From JAICJR01 sp036494715 (lineage in GTDB: Bacteria > Actinomycetota > Thermoleophilia > Solirubrobacterales > Thermoleophilaceae): 64,000 bases of DNA. Made by a program: the position numbers and the translations under genes. Shown here piece by piece: positions 1 through 8,839 of this stretch. Position 1 is the first letter of the stretch; every line of letters starts with the position of its first letter. Under the pieces are notes generated by a model, which saw only the letters and a program-made list of their open reading frames with translations, had not been told where the DNA came from and did not search any database. The stretch spans positions 25,583 to 89,582 of the forward strand of contig DASXNY010000016.1 of the NCBI GenBank assembly GCA_036494715.1, given 5' to 3'.

Positions 1-382
1 CGCGCACGTAACGCACCGAGCCCTCATAGGCCTCGACCCCGCGCTCGTGGATGAGCCGCAGCACGAGCTCGTTCTTCCGGTTGCCGAGGCCATCGATTGT
101 TTCGGCGTCCGGGGAGTCGCCCGGATCTCCTCGCGGCAAGTCGATCCCTCGCGACTGGAGGAACGACTGGACGCCCTCGTAGCGGGGCTTGCCGTCGACG
201 TATTCGTCGTAGTCCGCCTTCGCGTCGAACGGGACGAACTGCTCGCCCGAGCTCGATGCGCGGTCGAGCAGATAGGAGTCGAACATCGCCTTCCAGGCGG
301 CCGCGTGTACCGCCGCCGTCTTGGTGAGCACGCCGTCGAGATCGAACAGGCAGGTCTTCACGCCGTCAGGAAGTCCCAGCAT
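1..382 (-). CDS. Beta-phosphoglucomutase-like HAD hydrolase (partial, 3' end off window)
   Basis: The ATG is at 382 and the gene runs past base 1; 127 residues are visible. It begins MLGLPDGVKTCLFDLDGV, giving HAD motif I with Asp14 (the phospho-accepting nucleophile in the family) and Asp16. AAAWKAMFDSYL and the cap sequence DYDEYVDGKPRYEGV follow. These are typical of beta-phosphoglucomutase-like proteins that interconvert beta-glucose-1-phosphate and glucose-6-phosphate, often next to GH65 disaccharide phosphorylases. Whether such a partner follows is outside the window. The acidic-protein gene ends 35 bases upstream on the same strand, so both may share a transcript. The substrate is inferred from family resemblance only. 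Confidence 0.85.
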   Translation of the reverse strand, partial: MLGLPDGVKTCLFDLDGVLTKTAAVHAAAWKAMFDSYLLDRASSSGEQFVPFDAKADYDEYVDGKPRYEGVQSFLQSRGIDLPRGDPGDSPDAETIDGLGNRKNELVLRLIHERGVEAYEGSVRYVR

Positions 383-417
383 CTGACGGCCAGCCTACGC
401 TGCGGGCGCTGTCGAGC

Positions 418-672
418 TCAGTCCCGCTCGTGCGGGTTCGCGCGCCGCGGGTCGACCTCGATGTCGACCTCGTGGTTCGGCTCGCTGGTGCTGGTGGATC
501 CGGTCGGCGTGTGCACGTCGCCGAAATCCATCTCCTCGTCTTCTTCCTCCGGGTCGCGCGGGTCGGGCCGCTTGTCGTAGGGGTCCGGCCACTCCGTCGG
601 ATCAGGGTCGCTGGCGGGCTCGTTGAGGGCCTCGTGCGGGTCGGGCCGCTGCGGGGATTCGTCGTCAGCCAT
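418..672 (-). CDS. Small highly acidic, Pro/Asp/Glu-rich protein of unknown function
   Basis: 84 residues from an ATG at 672 to a TGA at 418. The reading frame stays open further upstream, but codon character and the MADDESPQRPDPHEAL start favour this ATG. The protein is dominated by Asp, Glu and Pro (for example PEEEDEEMDFGDVHTP) and has no predicted membrane segment, Cys or recognisable domain; it is probably disordered. It lies 35 bases upstream of the HAD gene and is divergent from the antiporter gene. I do not recognise a function. Confidence 0.55.
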   Translation of the reverse strand: MADDESPQRPDPHEALNEPASDPDPTEWPDPYDKRPDPRDPEEEDEEMDFGDVHTPTGSTSTSEPNHEVDIEVDPRRANPHERD

Positions 673-763
673 GTCTGCTCCTCGATTTGGGATGCTTGGT
701 GAACGGTACCGCTCGCGCGCCTCAACCCATGGGCCCGACCTCACCCGCTGGAATACAGGATTG

Positions 764-1804
764 ATGCGCCGGCTGCTGCTTCCGGCGCTTCTGGTGCCCG
801 GAGTCGTCGTGGTGCTGGCCGACCGCCTGGGGCGGGCGGGCGATCTGCCGCTGTTCGCGGCCGCCGCGGCAGCGCTCGTTCCGCTCGCCTGGCTTATCGG
901 CGAGGCCACCGAGCAGCTCGCGCACCACACTGGGCCGGGCATCGGCGGCCTCTTGAACGCCAGCTTCGGCAACGCTCCGGAGCTGATCATCGCGCTCGTC
1001 GCCGTGTCCGATGGGCTGACCGAGGTCGTGCGCGCCTCGCTCACCGGATCCATCATCGGGAACCTCTTGCTGGTGCTCGGATTCACCCTGCTCGTGGCCC
1101 AGCCGGGCGCGCTCGACCGGACCTCGGCGTTCGTCTCGCTGGCGACGATCGCCGTCGCGGTGCTGCTCCTGATCACGCCCGCGCTGGCCGCCTCCGGCGG
1201 CAGCCCGGACCGGCGCTCCCTGGCGCTGCTCTCGCTTCCGTTCGCTGTCGCGCTGCTCGCCACTCGGCTGCTCGTCAATCGCTGGTCGATCCGACGTCAT
1301 CGCCGCCTTCAGGCCGCGGCCGATCCCCTGGAGATCGACGGGTGGTCGCTGCGCGCGGCCCTCGTTGTGCTCGCGACCGCGACACTGGTCACCGCCTTTG
1401 TCACCGAGACGCTCGTCGGCTCGCTGGATGCTTTCGCGCGCGCCGCGCACCTGTCCGAATTCTTCGTTGCCGCGGTGATCGTCGCGATCGTCGGCAACGC
1501 GACCGAGCACGGGAGCGCGATCCTGCTGGCCGCACGCGGCCAGCTCCGGCTGGCTGCTGAGATATCGCTCGCCTCGAGCGCGCAGGTCGCCGGCTTCCTG
1601 ATCCCGGCGGTCGCGCTGCTCTCCTGGGCGATCGACCCGCTCTCGCTGAGCTTCCGCTGGGTGGAGCTGCTGGGCATTGGCTCGGCCACGCTTGCGGCCG
1701 CGCTCGTGCTGACACCGAAGCGATCGAGTCGTGCCGGCGGCGCCCTCCTGCTGGGCGTCTATGCCGTCCTTGCCGTCACCTTCTACTTGGTTGGCGATCG
1801 ATGA
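764..1804 (+). CDS. Ca2+/H+ antiporter, CaCA superfamily (CAX type)
   Basis: 346 residues. The start is ATG 764, preceded by a GGAATACAGGA purine stretch; the frame is open further upstream, but that part looks non-coding. The protein is almost entirely hydrophobic with about 10-11 membrane segments. It carries both alpha-repeat signatures of cation/Ca2+ exchangers: GNAPELIIALVA (around residue 65) and GNATEHGSAILLA (around residue 245). Family members use the proton gradient to export Ca2+ (sometimes Mn2+) across the cytoplasmic membrane. Length and double-repeat layout are normal for bacterial CAX proteins. No regulatory site is visible in the short upstream region, and metal specificity cannot be read from the sequence. 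Confidence 0.9.
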   Translation: MRRLLLPALLVPGVVVVLADRLGRAGDLPLFAAAAAALVPLAWLIGEATEQLAHHTGPGIGGLLNASFGNAPELIIALVAVSDGLTEVVRASLTGSIIGNLLLVLGFTLLVAQPGALDRTSAFVSLATIAVAVLLLITPALAASGGSPDRRSLALLSLPFAVALLATRLLVNRWSIRRHRRLQAAADPLEIDGWSLRAALVVLATATLVTAFVTETLVGSLDAFARAAHLSEFFVAAVIVAIVGNATEHGSAILLAARGQLRLAAEISLASSAQVAGFLIPAVALLSWAIDPLSLSFRWVELLGIGSATLAAALVLTPKRSSRAGGALLLGVYAVLAVTFYLVGDR

Positions 1805-1813
1805 ACCGTCGCG

Positions 1814-2044
1814 TCAAGCGGGATCAAACTTACCTTCGCTCAGGTCTGGTGCGTCATCGCCGACTTCGAACAGGTCGGCCTCGAGCTCCCTGATGCTTCC
1901 GGCCGCCGTGCCGCGCCGAAGCGCGTACTCGAAGGTGCCGGCGGCCCAGAGTCGTGCTCCCGAGTACTCGAGCAGAGCAGCGCGGGTGAGCGCACCGTGA
2001 CTCTGCAGAGTCCTGACGAGCTCGTCGACCTCGTAATCCGTCAA
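1814..2044 (-). CDS. Small hypothetical protein, 76 aa
   Basis: The frame runs from TTG 2044 (AGGTGG five bases upstream) to a stop at 1814, nine bases from the convergent antiporter gene. The protein reads TDYEVDELVRTLQSHGALTR then AALLEYSGARLWAAGTFEYALRR, and has an acidic C-terminus. The N-terminal half could be a small winged-helix-like fold (a helix pair resembling LxxxLxxxGALTRxxL), but there is no diagnostic motif. Third-position G/C bias and the SD support coding. The start codon is uncertain because no ATG is present. Function unknown. Confidence 0.55.
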   Translation of the reverse strand: MTDYEVDELVRTLQSHGALTRAALLEYSGARLWAAGTFEYALRRGTAAGSIRELEADLFEVGDDAPDLSEGKFDPA

Positions 2045-2182
2045 CGGCCACCTGCTAACGCGGTTTGCCGCTGTCGCCGACCGTCATGGCCGGCCGATCA
2101 TAACGCGACGATGTCCACATAGCCTCGCGCGGCGTTCCCCGAGCGGTGGTTGAGTTCAATGCTCACGAGGAACGGAGGCGAT

Positions 2183-2584
2183 GTGACGGTTAGAGAAATC
2201 ATCGAGCGGCATCCGCGGCCCATCAGCCTTGATCGTGAGGTGCTGTTGCGCTGCATCGACGAGTGCTTCGACTGTGCCGCCACTTGCACCAGCTGCGCCG
2301 ACGCCTGCCTCGGGGAGCCGGACGTGCCCAAGCTGGTGCGGTGCGTTCGGCTCAATCTCGACTGCGCCGATCTGTGCCTCGCGACGGGCCGGGTTGTGAC
2401 TCGTCAGACCGAGCCCGACCTCGGGGTCGTCCGCGCAGCGGTCGAGGCATGCGTTGTCGCATGTCGTGCGTGTGCCGAGGAGTGCGACCACCACGCGGCG
2501 CACCATGACCACTGCCGTGTCTGCGCCGAGGTCTGTCGCAGCTGCGAGCAGGCGTGCGGCGATCTGCTCGCAGCTATCGGCTAA
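2183..2584 (+). CDS. Cysteine-rich four-helix-bundle copper-binding protein (DUF326/Csp-like)
   Basis: 133 residues from GTG 2183, chosen because GGAGG lies four bases upstream (2174-2178); ATG 2159 is an in-frame alternative. The protein has 18 Cys in CxxC and CxxxC spacings along amphipathic helices (for example ECFDCAATCTSCADAC and CRVCAEVCRSCEQACGD), plus a His patch HHAAHHDHC. This is the pattern of bacterial copper-storage proteins, in which Cys lining the core of a four-helix bundle bind many Cu(I) ions. No signal peptide is seen, so a cytosolic form is likely. Its stop codon overlaps the stop of the convergent flavoprotein gene. Copper specificity is inferred from the family. Confidence 0.85.
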   Translation: MTVREIIERHPRPISLDREVLLRCIDECFDCAATCTSCADACLGEPDVPKLVRCVRLNLDCADLCLATGRVVTRQTEPDLGVVRAAVEACVVACRACAEECDHHAAHHDHCRVCAEVCRSCEQACGDLLAAIG

Positions 2585-4185
2585 GTGGCAGCGGTTTGCT
2601 GAGGCGCCGCGCGTTGCGTCAGATAGGCGTGAACCAGTTGCACGGCCATCGCCCCTTCGCCGACGGCGGTGGCACAGCGTTTGGTGGAGCCCGAGCGGAC
2701 ATCACCGGCCGCTAGGACGCCCTGGACGCTGGTCTCGAGGATGTAGTCGGCGCCCGCCGCGGCGCCCGTGAGGATGAAGCCTTTCTCGTCGCGCGCGACG
2801 ACGTCGTCCAGCCACTCGGTGCAGGGCCGGGCGCCGAGGAAGAGGAAGAGGAATGCGAACGGGAGGCGCTCGCCGGTCTTCAGCGTGACGGCTTCGAGTT
2901 GGCCGCCGGCGCCGTGCAGCTCGGCAACCTCGCTGCGGTCGCGAATGGCCACGCCGAAGCGCTCGAGCTCGCGGATGAGGTAGTCGGACATCGTCTCCCG
3001 CAGGTCCGCGCGGCGGTGAAGCAATGTGACCAGCGCGCCGCCGCGCGCCAGCCAGACCGCGGCCTGGCCTGCAGAGTTGCCGCCGCCCACCACGGCGACC
3101 CGTTCGGCACCGCAGAGCCGAGCCTCGGGTGGCCCGGCGGCGTAGAAGATGCTCACGCCCTCGTACTCGGACAGTCCCTCAACCGGAAGGCGCCGGTACT
3201 GCGCGCCGGTCGCGAGCAGGACGGTGCGCGCGGCGATCTCGCGATCCTCCTCGAGCCGCAGGATGTGGCGTCCGTTCCCCGGTTCGAGCGACAGCGCGCG
3301 GTACGGCGTCGCCAGGCGCGCGTCGAACTTCCGCGCTTGGGTGACCGCGCGACTCGTCAGCTCCGAGCCGCTGATTCCGGCCGGGAAGCCGAGGTAGTTC
3401 TCGATCCGCCGCGAGGAGCCGGCCTGCCCGCCGAGCGCCGTGCTGTCGATCACCAGCGTCTCGAGGCCCTCGGACGCGCCGTAGACCGCGGCGCCCAGAC
3501 CGGCAGGACCCGCGCCCACGACCACCAGGTCGACCTCCTCGCGCGACTCGAGCTCGCGGCCGATCCCGAGCGCGCGGGAAACCTGGCCTGTCGTCGGTGC
3601 GCGCAGCTCTGCGCCACCCGGCAAGCGCACCAGCGGCAGGCTCGACGTATCGAGCTCGGCTACAAGTTCCGCGGCAGCCGGATCGTCCCCGCGCTCGGGA
3701 TCGCGCCAGGTGTACGGCAGCCGGTTGCTGCGCGCGAACTCGAGCATCTGCATCGTCGGCGCAGATGAACGCGGACCCACCACCTCCATCCCAAGCCCCT
3801 GAACGCCCTGCAGCAGCTCTCGCCGCGCGATGAAGCTGGACAGCAGCAGATCGCTCAGCGGACCGTCCTCGAACAGCAGCGGCCGCAGCACATCGCGGTC
3901 AACCGCGATGTAGCACAACGGCTGCGCGACCACGGCGGTGACGAACACCGTCTGGCCGGACAGCAGGTTGAGCTCCCCCAGGAAACCCGACGAACCGTGG
4001 CGGGCGATCTCGTTGCCAGCCGCGTCGAGAATCGCCACCTCGCCCTCGACGATCGCGATGAACGGGTAGCGCTGATCGCCGATCCGATACAGCACCTCGC
4101 CGACAGCCGCGCTGTGCTGCTCGCCGAGCTCGGCAAGCGTCGCGAGCTGTGACGCGGACAGCGTCGGACTAGCGGAACCTGCCAC
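2581..4185 (-). CDS. Thioredoxin-reductase-like FAD oxidoreductase with N-terminal cNMP-binding domain
   Basis: 534 residues in three parts. Residues about 15-120 form a cyclic-nucleotide-binding fold (VLYRIGDQRYPFIAIVEGEV, GFLGELNLLSG). Residues about 130-210 look like a degenerate glutaredoxin-type domain without Cys. From about 215 it is a thioredoxin-reductase-like FAD/NAD(P)H enzyme (VVVGAGPAGLGAAVYGASEG; second nucleotide site VAVVGGGNSAGQAAVWLA; C-terminal GSTKRCATAVGEGAMA). The redox CxxC expected between the two Rossmann halves is replaced by GVSIFYAAGPPEA, so it cannot act as a classical TrxR. It starts 20 bases after the ABC ATPase gene and may belong to that operon. A paralogue lies at 49230-50495. 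The electron acceptor is unknown. Confidence 0.88.
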   Translation of the reverse strand: MAGSASPTLSASQLATLAELGEQHSAAVGEVLYRIGDQRYPFIAIVEGEVAILDAAGNEIARHGSSGFLGELNLLSGQTVFVTAVVAQPLCYIAVDRDVLRPLLFEDGPLSDLLLSSFIARRELLQGVQGLGMEVVGPRSSAPTMQMLEFARSNRLPYTWRDPERGDDPAAAELVAELDTSSLPLVRLPGGAELRAPTTGQVSRALGIGRELESREEVDLVVVGAGPAGLGAAVYGASEGLETLVIDSTALGGQAGSSRRIENYLGFPAGISGSELTSRAVTQARKFDARLATPYRALSLEPGNGRHILRLEEDREIAARTVLLATGAQYRRLPVEGLSEYEGVSIFYAAGPPEARLCGAERVAVVGGGNSAGQAAVWLARGGALVTLLHRRADLRETMSDYLIRELERFGVAIRDRSEVAELHGAGGQLEAVTLKTGERLPFAFLFLFLGARPCTEWLDDVVARDEKGFILTGAAAGADYILETSVQGVLAAGDVRSGSTKRCATAVGEGAMAVQLVHAYLTQRAAPQQTAAT

Positions 4186-4205
4186 GCGGTAAGCCTAGTA
4201 GCGCG

Positions 4206-5348
4206 TCAAAGCGGCCCGACCGACGCGTCGCCGATCACGGACTCCGACCCGGATGGAGCACGGAGCGTGCCGGTGGTCGAGGCGATGCGGTGGCCGTCGT
4301 CGGCGAATAGGTGGGCGGTGCCGGTGATCTCGAGGCCGACGCTATCCCCGGGTCGGCCGCCGAACGGTGGCGGCATCTGTGACACGAGCGGCACCGTGTC
4401 GCCTTGGTGCTCGACGGCCAGGTGGACGTAGACCTCCGAGCCGAGGTCCTCGACCGTCCGGATCTTTCCGCGGAGCGGGCCGTCGCCTACCTGGATTGCC
4501 TCCGGCCGGAAACCCACGGTGATCGCCCCAGCGATGTCGGCGAGCGCTTCTTCACCGGGCCGATCGAGGACGAGAGTGGCCCCGCCGATCTGCGGCGGCC
4601 GGTCGCCGCCGACGGGGACCAGGTTCATCGCCGGCGAGCCGATGAAGCCGGCCACGAAGACGTTCGTTGGTTCGTGGTAGAGCGTCTGCGGAGCGTCCAC
4701 CTGCTGGAGCACGCCGTCCTTCAGCACCGCGACCCGGTGACCCATCGTGAGCGCCTCCACCTGGTCATGGGTGACGTACACGGTGGTTACACCCAGGCGG
4801 GCCTGCAGCTCGGCCAGCTCCGTGCGCGTCTGCACGCGCAGCTTCGCATCCAGGTTCGACAGCGGCTCGTCCATCAGGTAGACGGCGGGGCTGCGGACGA
4901 TCGCGCGTCCCATCGCCACGCGCTGGCGCTGGCCTCCGGAGAGGTTCTTGGGCTTGCGATCGAGGTAGGGCTCGAGGTCGAGCAGCCGCGCGGTCTCGCG
5001 GACCCGCTCGATGCGCTCTTGCTTCGGCACCCCCTGTTGCTTGAGCGCGAACCCCATGTTCTCCGCCACGCTCAGCTGCGGGTACAGGGCGTAGTTCTGG
5101 AAGACCATGGCGATGTCGCGGTCGCGTGGGCGCACATTGCTCACGTCGCGGTCGCCGATGTAGATCGTGCCCGAGTCCAGAGGCTCGAGCCCGGCGAGCA
5201 TACGTAGCGCGGTGGACTTGCCCGAGCCCGACGGTCCGACGAGCACAAGCAACTCGCCGTCGCCGATGTCGAGGTTGAGGGCGTCGACCGCAGGAGTCGT
5301 GGCGCCCGGGTAGATGTGGGTCGCGTGGTCGTATCGCACCGCTGTCAT
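4206..5348 (-). CDS. Sugar ABC transporter ATP-binding protein (MalK/UgpC/MsmK type)
   Basis: 380 residues, ATG 5348 with a GAGGAG Shine-Dalgarno. Walker A GPSGSGKST (38-46), Q-loop VFQNYALYP, signature LSGGQRQRV, Walker B VYLMDEPLSNLDA and H-loop VTHDQVEA are all intact. A C-terminal TOBE/OB extension (about residues 240-360) is typical of carbohydrate-importer ATPases that can be shared between systems. It sits ten bases after the second permease, so the importer is complete: binding protein, two permeases and ATPase in one minus-strand run. Its role is to energise uptake through the two permeases at the cytoplasmic face. Confidence 0.95.
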   Translation of the reverse strand: MTAVRYDHATHIYPGATTPAVDALNLDIGDGELLVLVGPSGSGKSTALRMLAGLEPLDSGTIYIGDRDVSNVRPRDRDIAMVFQNYALYPQLSVAENMGFALKQQGVPKQERIERVRETARLLDLEPYLDRKPKNLSGGQRQRVAMGRAIVRSPAVYLMDEPLSNLDAKLRVQTRTELAELQARLGVTTVYVTHDQVEALTMGHRVAVLKDGVLQQVDAPQTLYHEPTNVFVAGFIGSPAMNLVPVGGDRPPQIGGATLVLDRPGEEALADIAGAITVGFRPEAIQVGDGPLRGKIRTVEDLGSEVYVHLAVEHQGDTVPLVSQMPPPFGGRPGDSVGLEITGTAHLFADDGHRIASTTGTLRAPSGSESVIGDASVGPL

Positions 5349-5358
5349 CGAGAGCTCC

Positions 5359-6216
5359 TCATTTGATTGCGCCCATCGCCAGACCCCGGATCATGCGTTT
5401 CTGCGCCAGCCATCCGGCCAGCACCACTGGGATGCAGGCGAGCACCGAGGCCGCCGACAACTTGGCCAGGAACTCGCCTCGGGTGCTGATGTTCGTCGTG
5501 ACCCAGATCGGCACCGTCGAGCCGTTGACCGGGTTCAGCTGGACGGCGTAGAAGTACTCGTTCCACGCGAAGATCACACACAGGAGCGCGGTCGCCGCGA
5601 TGCCCGGCGCGGCGATCGGCAGGATGATCGAGGTGAGCTGTCCCTTCAGGCCGGCCCCGTCGATCTCGGCGGCCTCGATCAGCTCCCGCGGTACCTCGTG
5701 GAAGAACGAGCGCAGCATCCACACCGCCAGCGGCAGGTTGATCGCGGTGTAGAGGATGATCAGCGACGTCCGCGTGTTCAGCAGGTGCAGGTTCTTCGCC
5801 AGGATCCAGACGGGCAGGATCGATGCCACGAGCGGCAGGAACTTGGTCGAGATGAAGAAGAAGAGCACGTCGCGCCACTTCGGCACGGGGCGGATGGCGA
5901 GGGCGTAGGCGGCGGGAATCGCCAGCGCGAGGACGATCAGCGTCGAAAGCACGACGACCACCGCCGAGTTGGTGAACGCCTGGCTGAACGACAGCAGGCC
6001 GGTCGTGCTCTTGGTGACGTCGCGGTAGCGATCGAGAGTCGGGTGGAAGAACAGCTTGGGGGTGCCGTTCGCGTCCTGCTCGCTCTTGAACGAGTTCAGG
6101 ACCATCCAGAAGACCGGGAAGAAATAGACCAGCGCCACGATCCAGGCCGCCAACCCGAACGCGCCATTCACAGAGCGCCGTTCGCCGACCGCGCCCCGAG
6201 CGCGACTCAGGCTCAT
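5359..6216 (-). CDS. Carbohydrate ABC transporter permease (MalG-like)
   Basis: 285 residues with six predicted membrane segments and the binding-protein-dependent permease EAA loop at PRELIEAAEIDGAGLKGQL followed by PIAAPGI, which contacts the ATPase. Its ATG (6216) overlaps the last four bases of the upstream MalF-like permease gene, indicating translational coupling. It forms the heterodimeric channel with that protein. A long, Arg-rich N-terminus before the first segment is normal for this subfamily. Confidence 0.93.
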   Translation of the reverse strand: MSLSRARGAVGERRSVNGAFGLAAWIVALVYFFPVFWMVLNSFKSEQDANGTPKLFFHPTLDRYRDVTKSTTGLLSFSQAFTNSAVVVVLSTLIVLALAIPAAYALAIRPVPKWRDVLFFFISTKFLPLVASILPVWILAKNLHLLNTRTSLIILYTAINLPLAVWMLRSFFHEVPRELIEAAEIDGAGLKGQLTSIILPIAAPGIAATALLCVIFAWNEYFYAVQLNPVNGSTVPIWVTTNISTRGEFLAKLSAASVLACIPVVLAGWLAQKRMIRGLAMGAIK

Positions 6217-7127
6217 GCGATCTGCTCACCTTTCAAGAGGCCGGACAGCAGTCGCAGCACGGCCGTGGCTATGAGAATCGACACCAGCACCACGACGATG
6301 CTGTAGGAGGACGCGCGACCGAACTGCCACCCGCCCCCGATCGACCGCTGGAAGACGTAGTACGGGATGTTGGTGGACCCGGGGCCGCCGCCGGTCATCA
6401 CTGCGATCTGGTCATACACCTGCAGGAGGTAGATCGTGCCGAGCAGGATCCCCAGCTCGATGTAGGGGCGCAGGTGGCTGACCGTTAGCTGTCGGAAGAT
6501 GCCGAAGGGCGTCGCGCCGTCGACCTTTGCCGCCTCGATCACGTCGCCCGGCTGGCTCTGCAAGCCGGCGAGGATGATCAGCATCATGAACGGCGTCCAC
6601 TGCCAGATCAGCGTCAGCGCGATCGCCCACGTGGGATAGCGGTCGACGAACTCGACCGGCGTTCCGCCGATCTTCGCTATCACCCAGTTGAGAACCCCGT
6701 ACAGGTCATTGAACATCTGGTTCTTCCACAGCAGCCCGACGACCACCGGCATCAACAGGAACGGGGTGATCAGCAGCGTGCGAACGATCCCCCGTCCGAA
6801 GAACTTGCGGTCGATGAGAAGCGCGAACGCGGCGCCGAGCAGCACCGAGCCCACGACGGGAACGACGGTGAGCTTCACGCTGACCCACGCGGCCTGGCCG
6901 AAGAACGAGTCGTTGAAAAGCTTGCCGTAGTTGGCGAGCCCGATGAACTTCCGCGGTCCCGGCGGCACCACCGTCCAGTCCGTGAGGCTGTACCAGATGC
7001 TGAGCACGAACGGCACCTGGGTGAGCACGATCGTGAACAGCAGTGCCGGCAACAACGGCAGCCGCCGACGCCATGACTCGCTGAGCTGGACTCGGCGGAT
7101 CCGGGTCCGGGGCAGTGTCAGCTGCAT
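6213..7127 (-). CDS. Carbohydrate ABC transporter permease (MalF-like)
   Basis: 304 residues with six membrane segments, the first around residues 25-45 (LPALLFTIVLTQVPFVLSIW). The EAA loop is QPGDVIEAAKVDGATPFGIF, followed by the typical HLRPYIELGILLGTIY segment, and GGGPGSTNIPYYVFQ lies near the C-terminus. It begins 47 bases after the binding-protein gene and overlaps the next permease by four bases. The sugar class is inferred from the neighbouring mannitol-type dehydrogenase and PfkB kinase, which suggest a polyol. Confidence 0.93.
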   Translation of the reverse strand: MQLTLPRTRIRRVQLSESWRRRLPLLPALLFTIVLTQVPFVLSIWYSLTDWTVVPPGPRKFIGLANYGKLFNDSFFGQAAWVSVKLTVVPVVGSVLLGAAFALLIDRKFFGRGIVRTLLITPFLLMPVVVGLLWKNQMFNDLYGVLNWVIAKIGGTPVEFVDRYPTWAIALTLIWQWTPFMMLIILAGLQSQPGDVIEAAKVDGATPFGIFRQLTVSHLRPYIELGILLGTIYLLQVYDQIAVMTGGGPGSTNIPYYVFQRSIGGGWQFGRASSYSIVVVLVSILIATAVLRLLSGLLKGEQIA

Positions 7128-7174
7128 GGCGTCGGCGGCCTGCGTTTAGTGGGGCAGGTGACGAGGAGGAGGCA

Positions 7175-8533
7175 TCACTGTCCCACCTGCGACGCGATGT
7201 TCTGGCAGTTGTTCACGGCGGAACTGACCGACGTGGTGCCGGAAATCGCCGCCGCGAACTGCTGGGTGCACTGGTTGCCGACGTCCTGGAACTGCGGGAT
7301 GCCGACGTACTGCACACCCGGCAGACCCGGCCGCTTCGTCGTGCCAGGGTTGTTGATCGGCGCGTTGGCGATCGCGGTCAGCGTCGGCCCGGCGAACGCC
7401 TCCGCGGCCTTCTTGTACTGCGGGATCTCGTACGTCGAGTTGCGGGTGCCAGGGGGAATCGCTGCCCAGCCGCCTGAGATCTTCGCCCCGGCCTCCTTCA
7501 GGTACTGCGGGCCGGTCGCGAAGGAGATGTATTTCCACGCGAGATCGGTCTTGCTCGTCGTCTTGGGGATCGCTAGCGCCCAGGACCAGAGCCAGCCCGA
7601 GCTCTTCGTATCGTCCACGGGAGCGGCCACGTAACCGTTCTTGCCCTTCACCGGGCTGTTGTTTGCTTCGAGCGAGCTGGCTCCCACGGTGGCGTCGTAC
7701 CACATCGCCACCTTGCCGTTCATGTAGTCGGTCAGGCACTCGTTGAAGCTCGAGTTGGCGGCGTCCTTCTCGCCGGCCTTGTGGATCAGATTGACGTAGA
7801 ACTGCAGCGCGTTCTTGAAGGCGGGCTGGTTGATCTCCGCCTTGCCGACCGATCCATCGGAGTTGGCGGACCACCAGGTGGCGCCCATGGTGTTCAGCAC
7901 GGTCGTGAGCGAGGCGCCGAGGTCGCCCCAGCCCGGCTTGCCGCGCAGGCAGATGCCGGCCATGCCCGGCTTGTTGATCTTCGCCGCGATCGAGGCGACC
8001 TGCGCCCAGGTCGGGTGCGCGGGCATCGTGATGCCGGCGGCCTTGAGGATGTCCTTGCGGTACATCAGGAACGACGACTCCCCGTAGAAGGGCGCCGCGT
8101 ACATCTTCCCGCCTACCGACAGAGCGTTACGCACTGTTGGGATCAGGTCGTTGTAGTTGTACGACTTGTCGGCTTTCGCCATTGACGTCAGGTCGGTGAT
8201 GGTGCCGTCCTGTCCGAACTGCGGCGCCTCGTACGGGCCGATCATCACGACGTCGAACTGGCGGCCGCCGGCGGCGACGTCGCGCGTTGTGACCTGCCGG
8301 AGCGTGCCCTCGTCGAGCACCGTGTAGTGCACCTTGATGCCGGTGGTCTTGGTGAACAGGGACGGCGTCAGCGACGCGATGTCCTTCATCTGCGGGTTGT
8401 CGACGATGGCCACGTTGATCGACCGGCCACCGCTGCTCGTATTGCCTCCGCCCCCGCCCCCGCACGCTGCTAGCGAAATGCTGACGCCGAGCACCGCCAC
8501 GGCGCTCAGAATGGTCCACCGTCCTACGCGCAT
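7175..8533 (-). CDS. Extracellular solute-binding lipoprotein of sugar/polyol ABC importer
   Basis: 452 residues, ATG 8533 with AAGGAG seven bases upstream. The N-terminus is a lipoprotein signal with lipobox SLAAC, Cys24 being the expected acylated residue, followed by a Gly-rich tether. The mature part is a family-1 substrate-binding protein (YAAPFYGESSFLMYRKDILK, GGWAAIPPGTRNSTYE). It captures substrate outside the membrane and delivers it to the permeases encoded immediately downstream. It is the first gene of the operon and lies behind a strong promoter with a leader of about 200 bases. Neighbouring mannitol dehydrogenase and fructokinase-like genes suggest a hexitol substrate; the sequence alone does not fix it. 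Confidence 0.93.
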   Translation of the reverse strand: MRVGRWTILSAVAVLGVSISLAACGGGGGGNTSSGGRSINVAIVDNPQMKDIASLTPSLFTKTTGIKVHYTVLDEGTLRQVTTRDVAAGGRQFDVVMIGPYEAPQFGQDGTITDLTSMAKADKSYNYNDLIPTVRNALSVGGKMYAAPFYGESSFLMYRKDILKAAGITMPAHPTWAQVASIAAKINKPGMAGICLRGKPGWGDLGASLTTVLNTMGATWWSANSDGSVGKAEINQPAFKNALQFYVNLIHKAGEKDAANSSFNECLTDYMNGKVAMWYDATVGASSLEANNSPVKGKNGYVAAPVDDTKSSGWLWSWALAIPKTTSKTDLAWKYISFATGPQYLKEAGAKISGGWAAIPPGTRNSTYEIPQYKKAAEAFAGPTLTAIANAPINNPGTTKRPGLPGVQYVGIPQFQDVGNQCTQQFAAAISGTTSVSSAVNNCQNIASQVGQ

Positions 8534-8745
8534 CTGGCACTCCTTGAATTAGGTCGAGAGCACCCCACGGCTGTCGGGCGGGGCGCACGGGCACCGCTGT
8601 TCGGGGCGGAGGTGGGACGGCGGTCCAGCCCGCGACAGCTGGAGACAACTGGGCCGTCACCGATGAAGAAACGTTGGGAGCCCCTCACTCTGCTCACCTC
8701 CGGCTTCCAAGGCGGAGAACCCGAGTTCCTCCGCGCAGTCGCACT
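8534..8745 (-). other. Long 5' leader of the binding-protein gene; no structure recognised
   Basis: With the divergent promoters this makes up the roughly 300-base gene-free stretch 8534-8837. Between the predicted transcription start and the ATG at 8533 I find an AAGGAG Shine-Dalgarno but no riboswitch family or terminator that I recognise. Frames crossing it read into the binding-protein gene out of frame and look non-coding. Confidence 0.4.
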
Positions 8746-8775
8746 CTTATAGCGTTGGAATATGTTGGTTGTCAA
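8746..8775 (-). promoter_or_regulatory. Near-consensus sigma70-type promoter of the ABC importer operon
   Basis: Reading the minus strand there is a perfect -35 TTGACA (8775-8770), an 18-base spacer, and TATAAG (8751-8746). Transcription would start near 8738, leaving a leader of about 205 bases before the binding-protein ATG. In a genome this GC-rich, such a good match is unlikely by chance. Confidence 0.75.
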
Positions 8776-8810
8776 GTCCGAACCGGCACCTTTCACAGAC
8801 AATCCAAGGC

Positions 8811-8839
8811 TTGATGGGTTGCTCTGCGTGTGTTTATAT
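8811..8839 (+). promoter_or_regulatory. Predicted promoter of the mannitol-dehydrogenase operon
   Basis: TTGATG (8811-8816), a 17-base spacer and TTATAT (8834-8839). The -10 box overlaps the first possible ATG (8838), and a start site about seven bases later would coincide with GTG 8847. The transcript may therefore be leaderless. The 35 bases between this promoter and the divergent one (8776-8810) are a natural place for the DeoR-type operator, but no clear repeat is visible. Confidence 0.45.

Noticed and set aside
8524..8802. Possible small gene in the leader of the binding-protein gene
   Set aside because: It spans the predicted promoter, lacks a Shine-Dalgarno and has no coding character.
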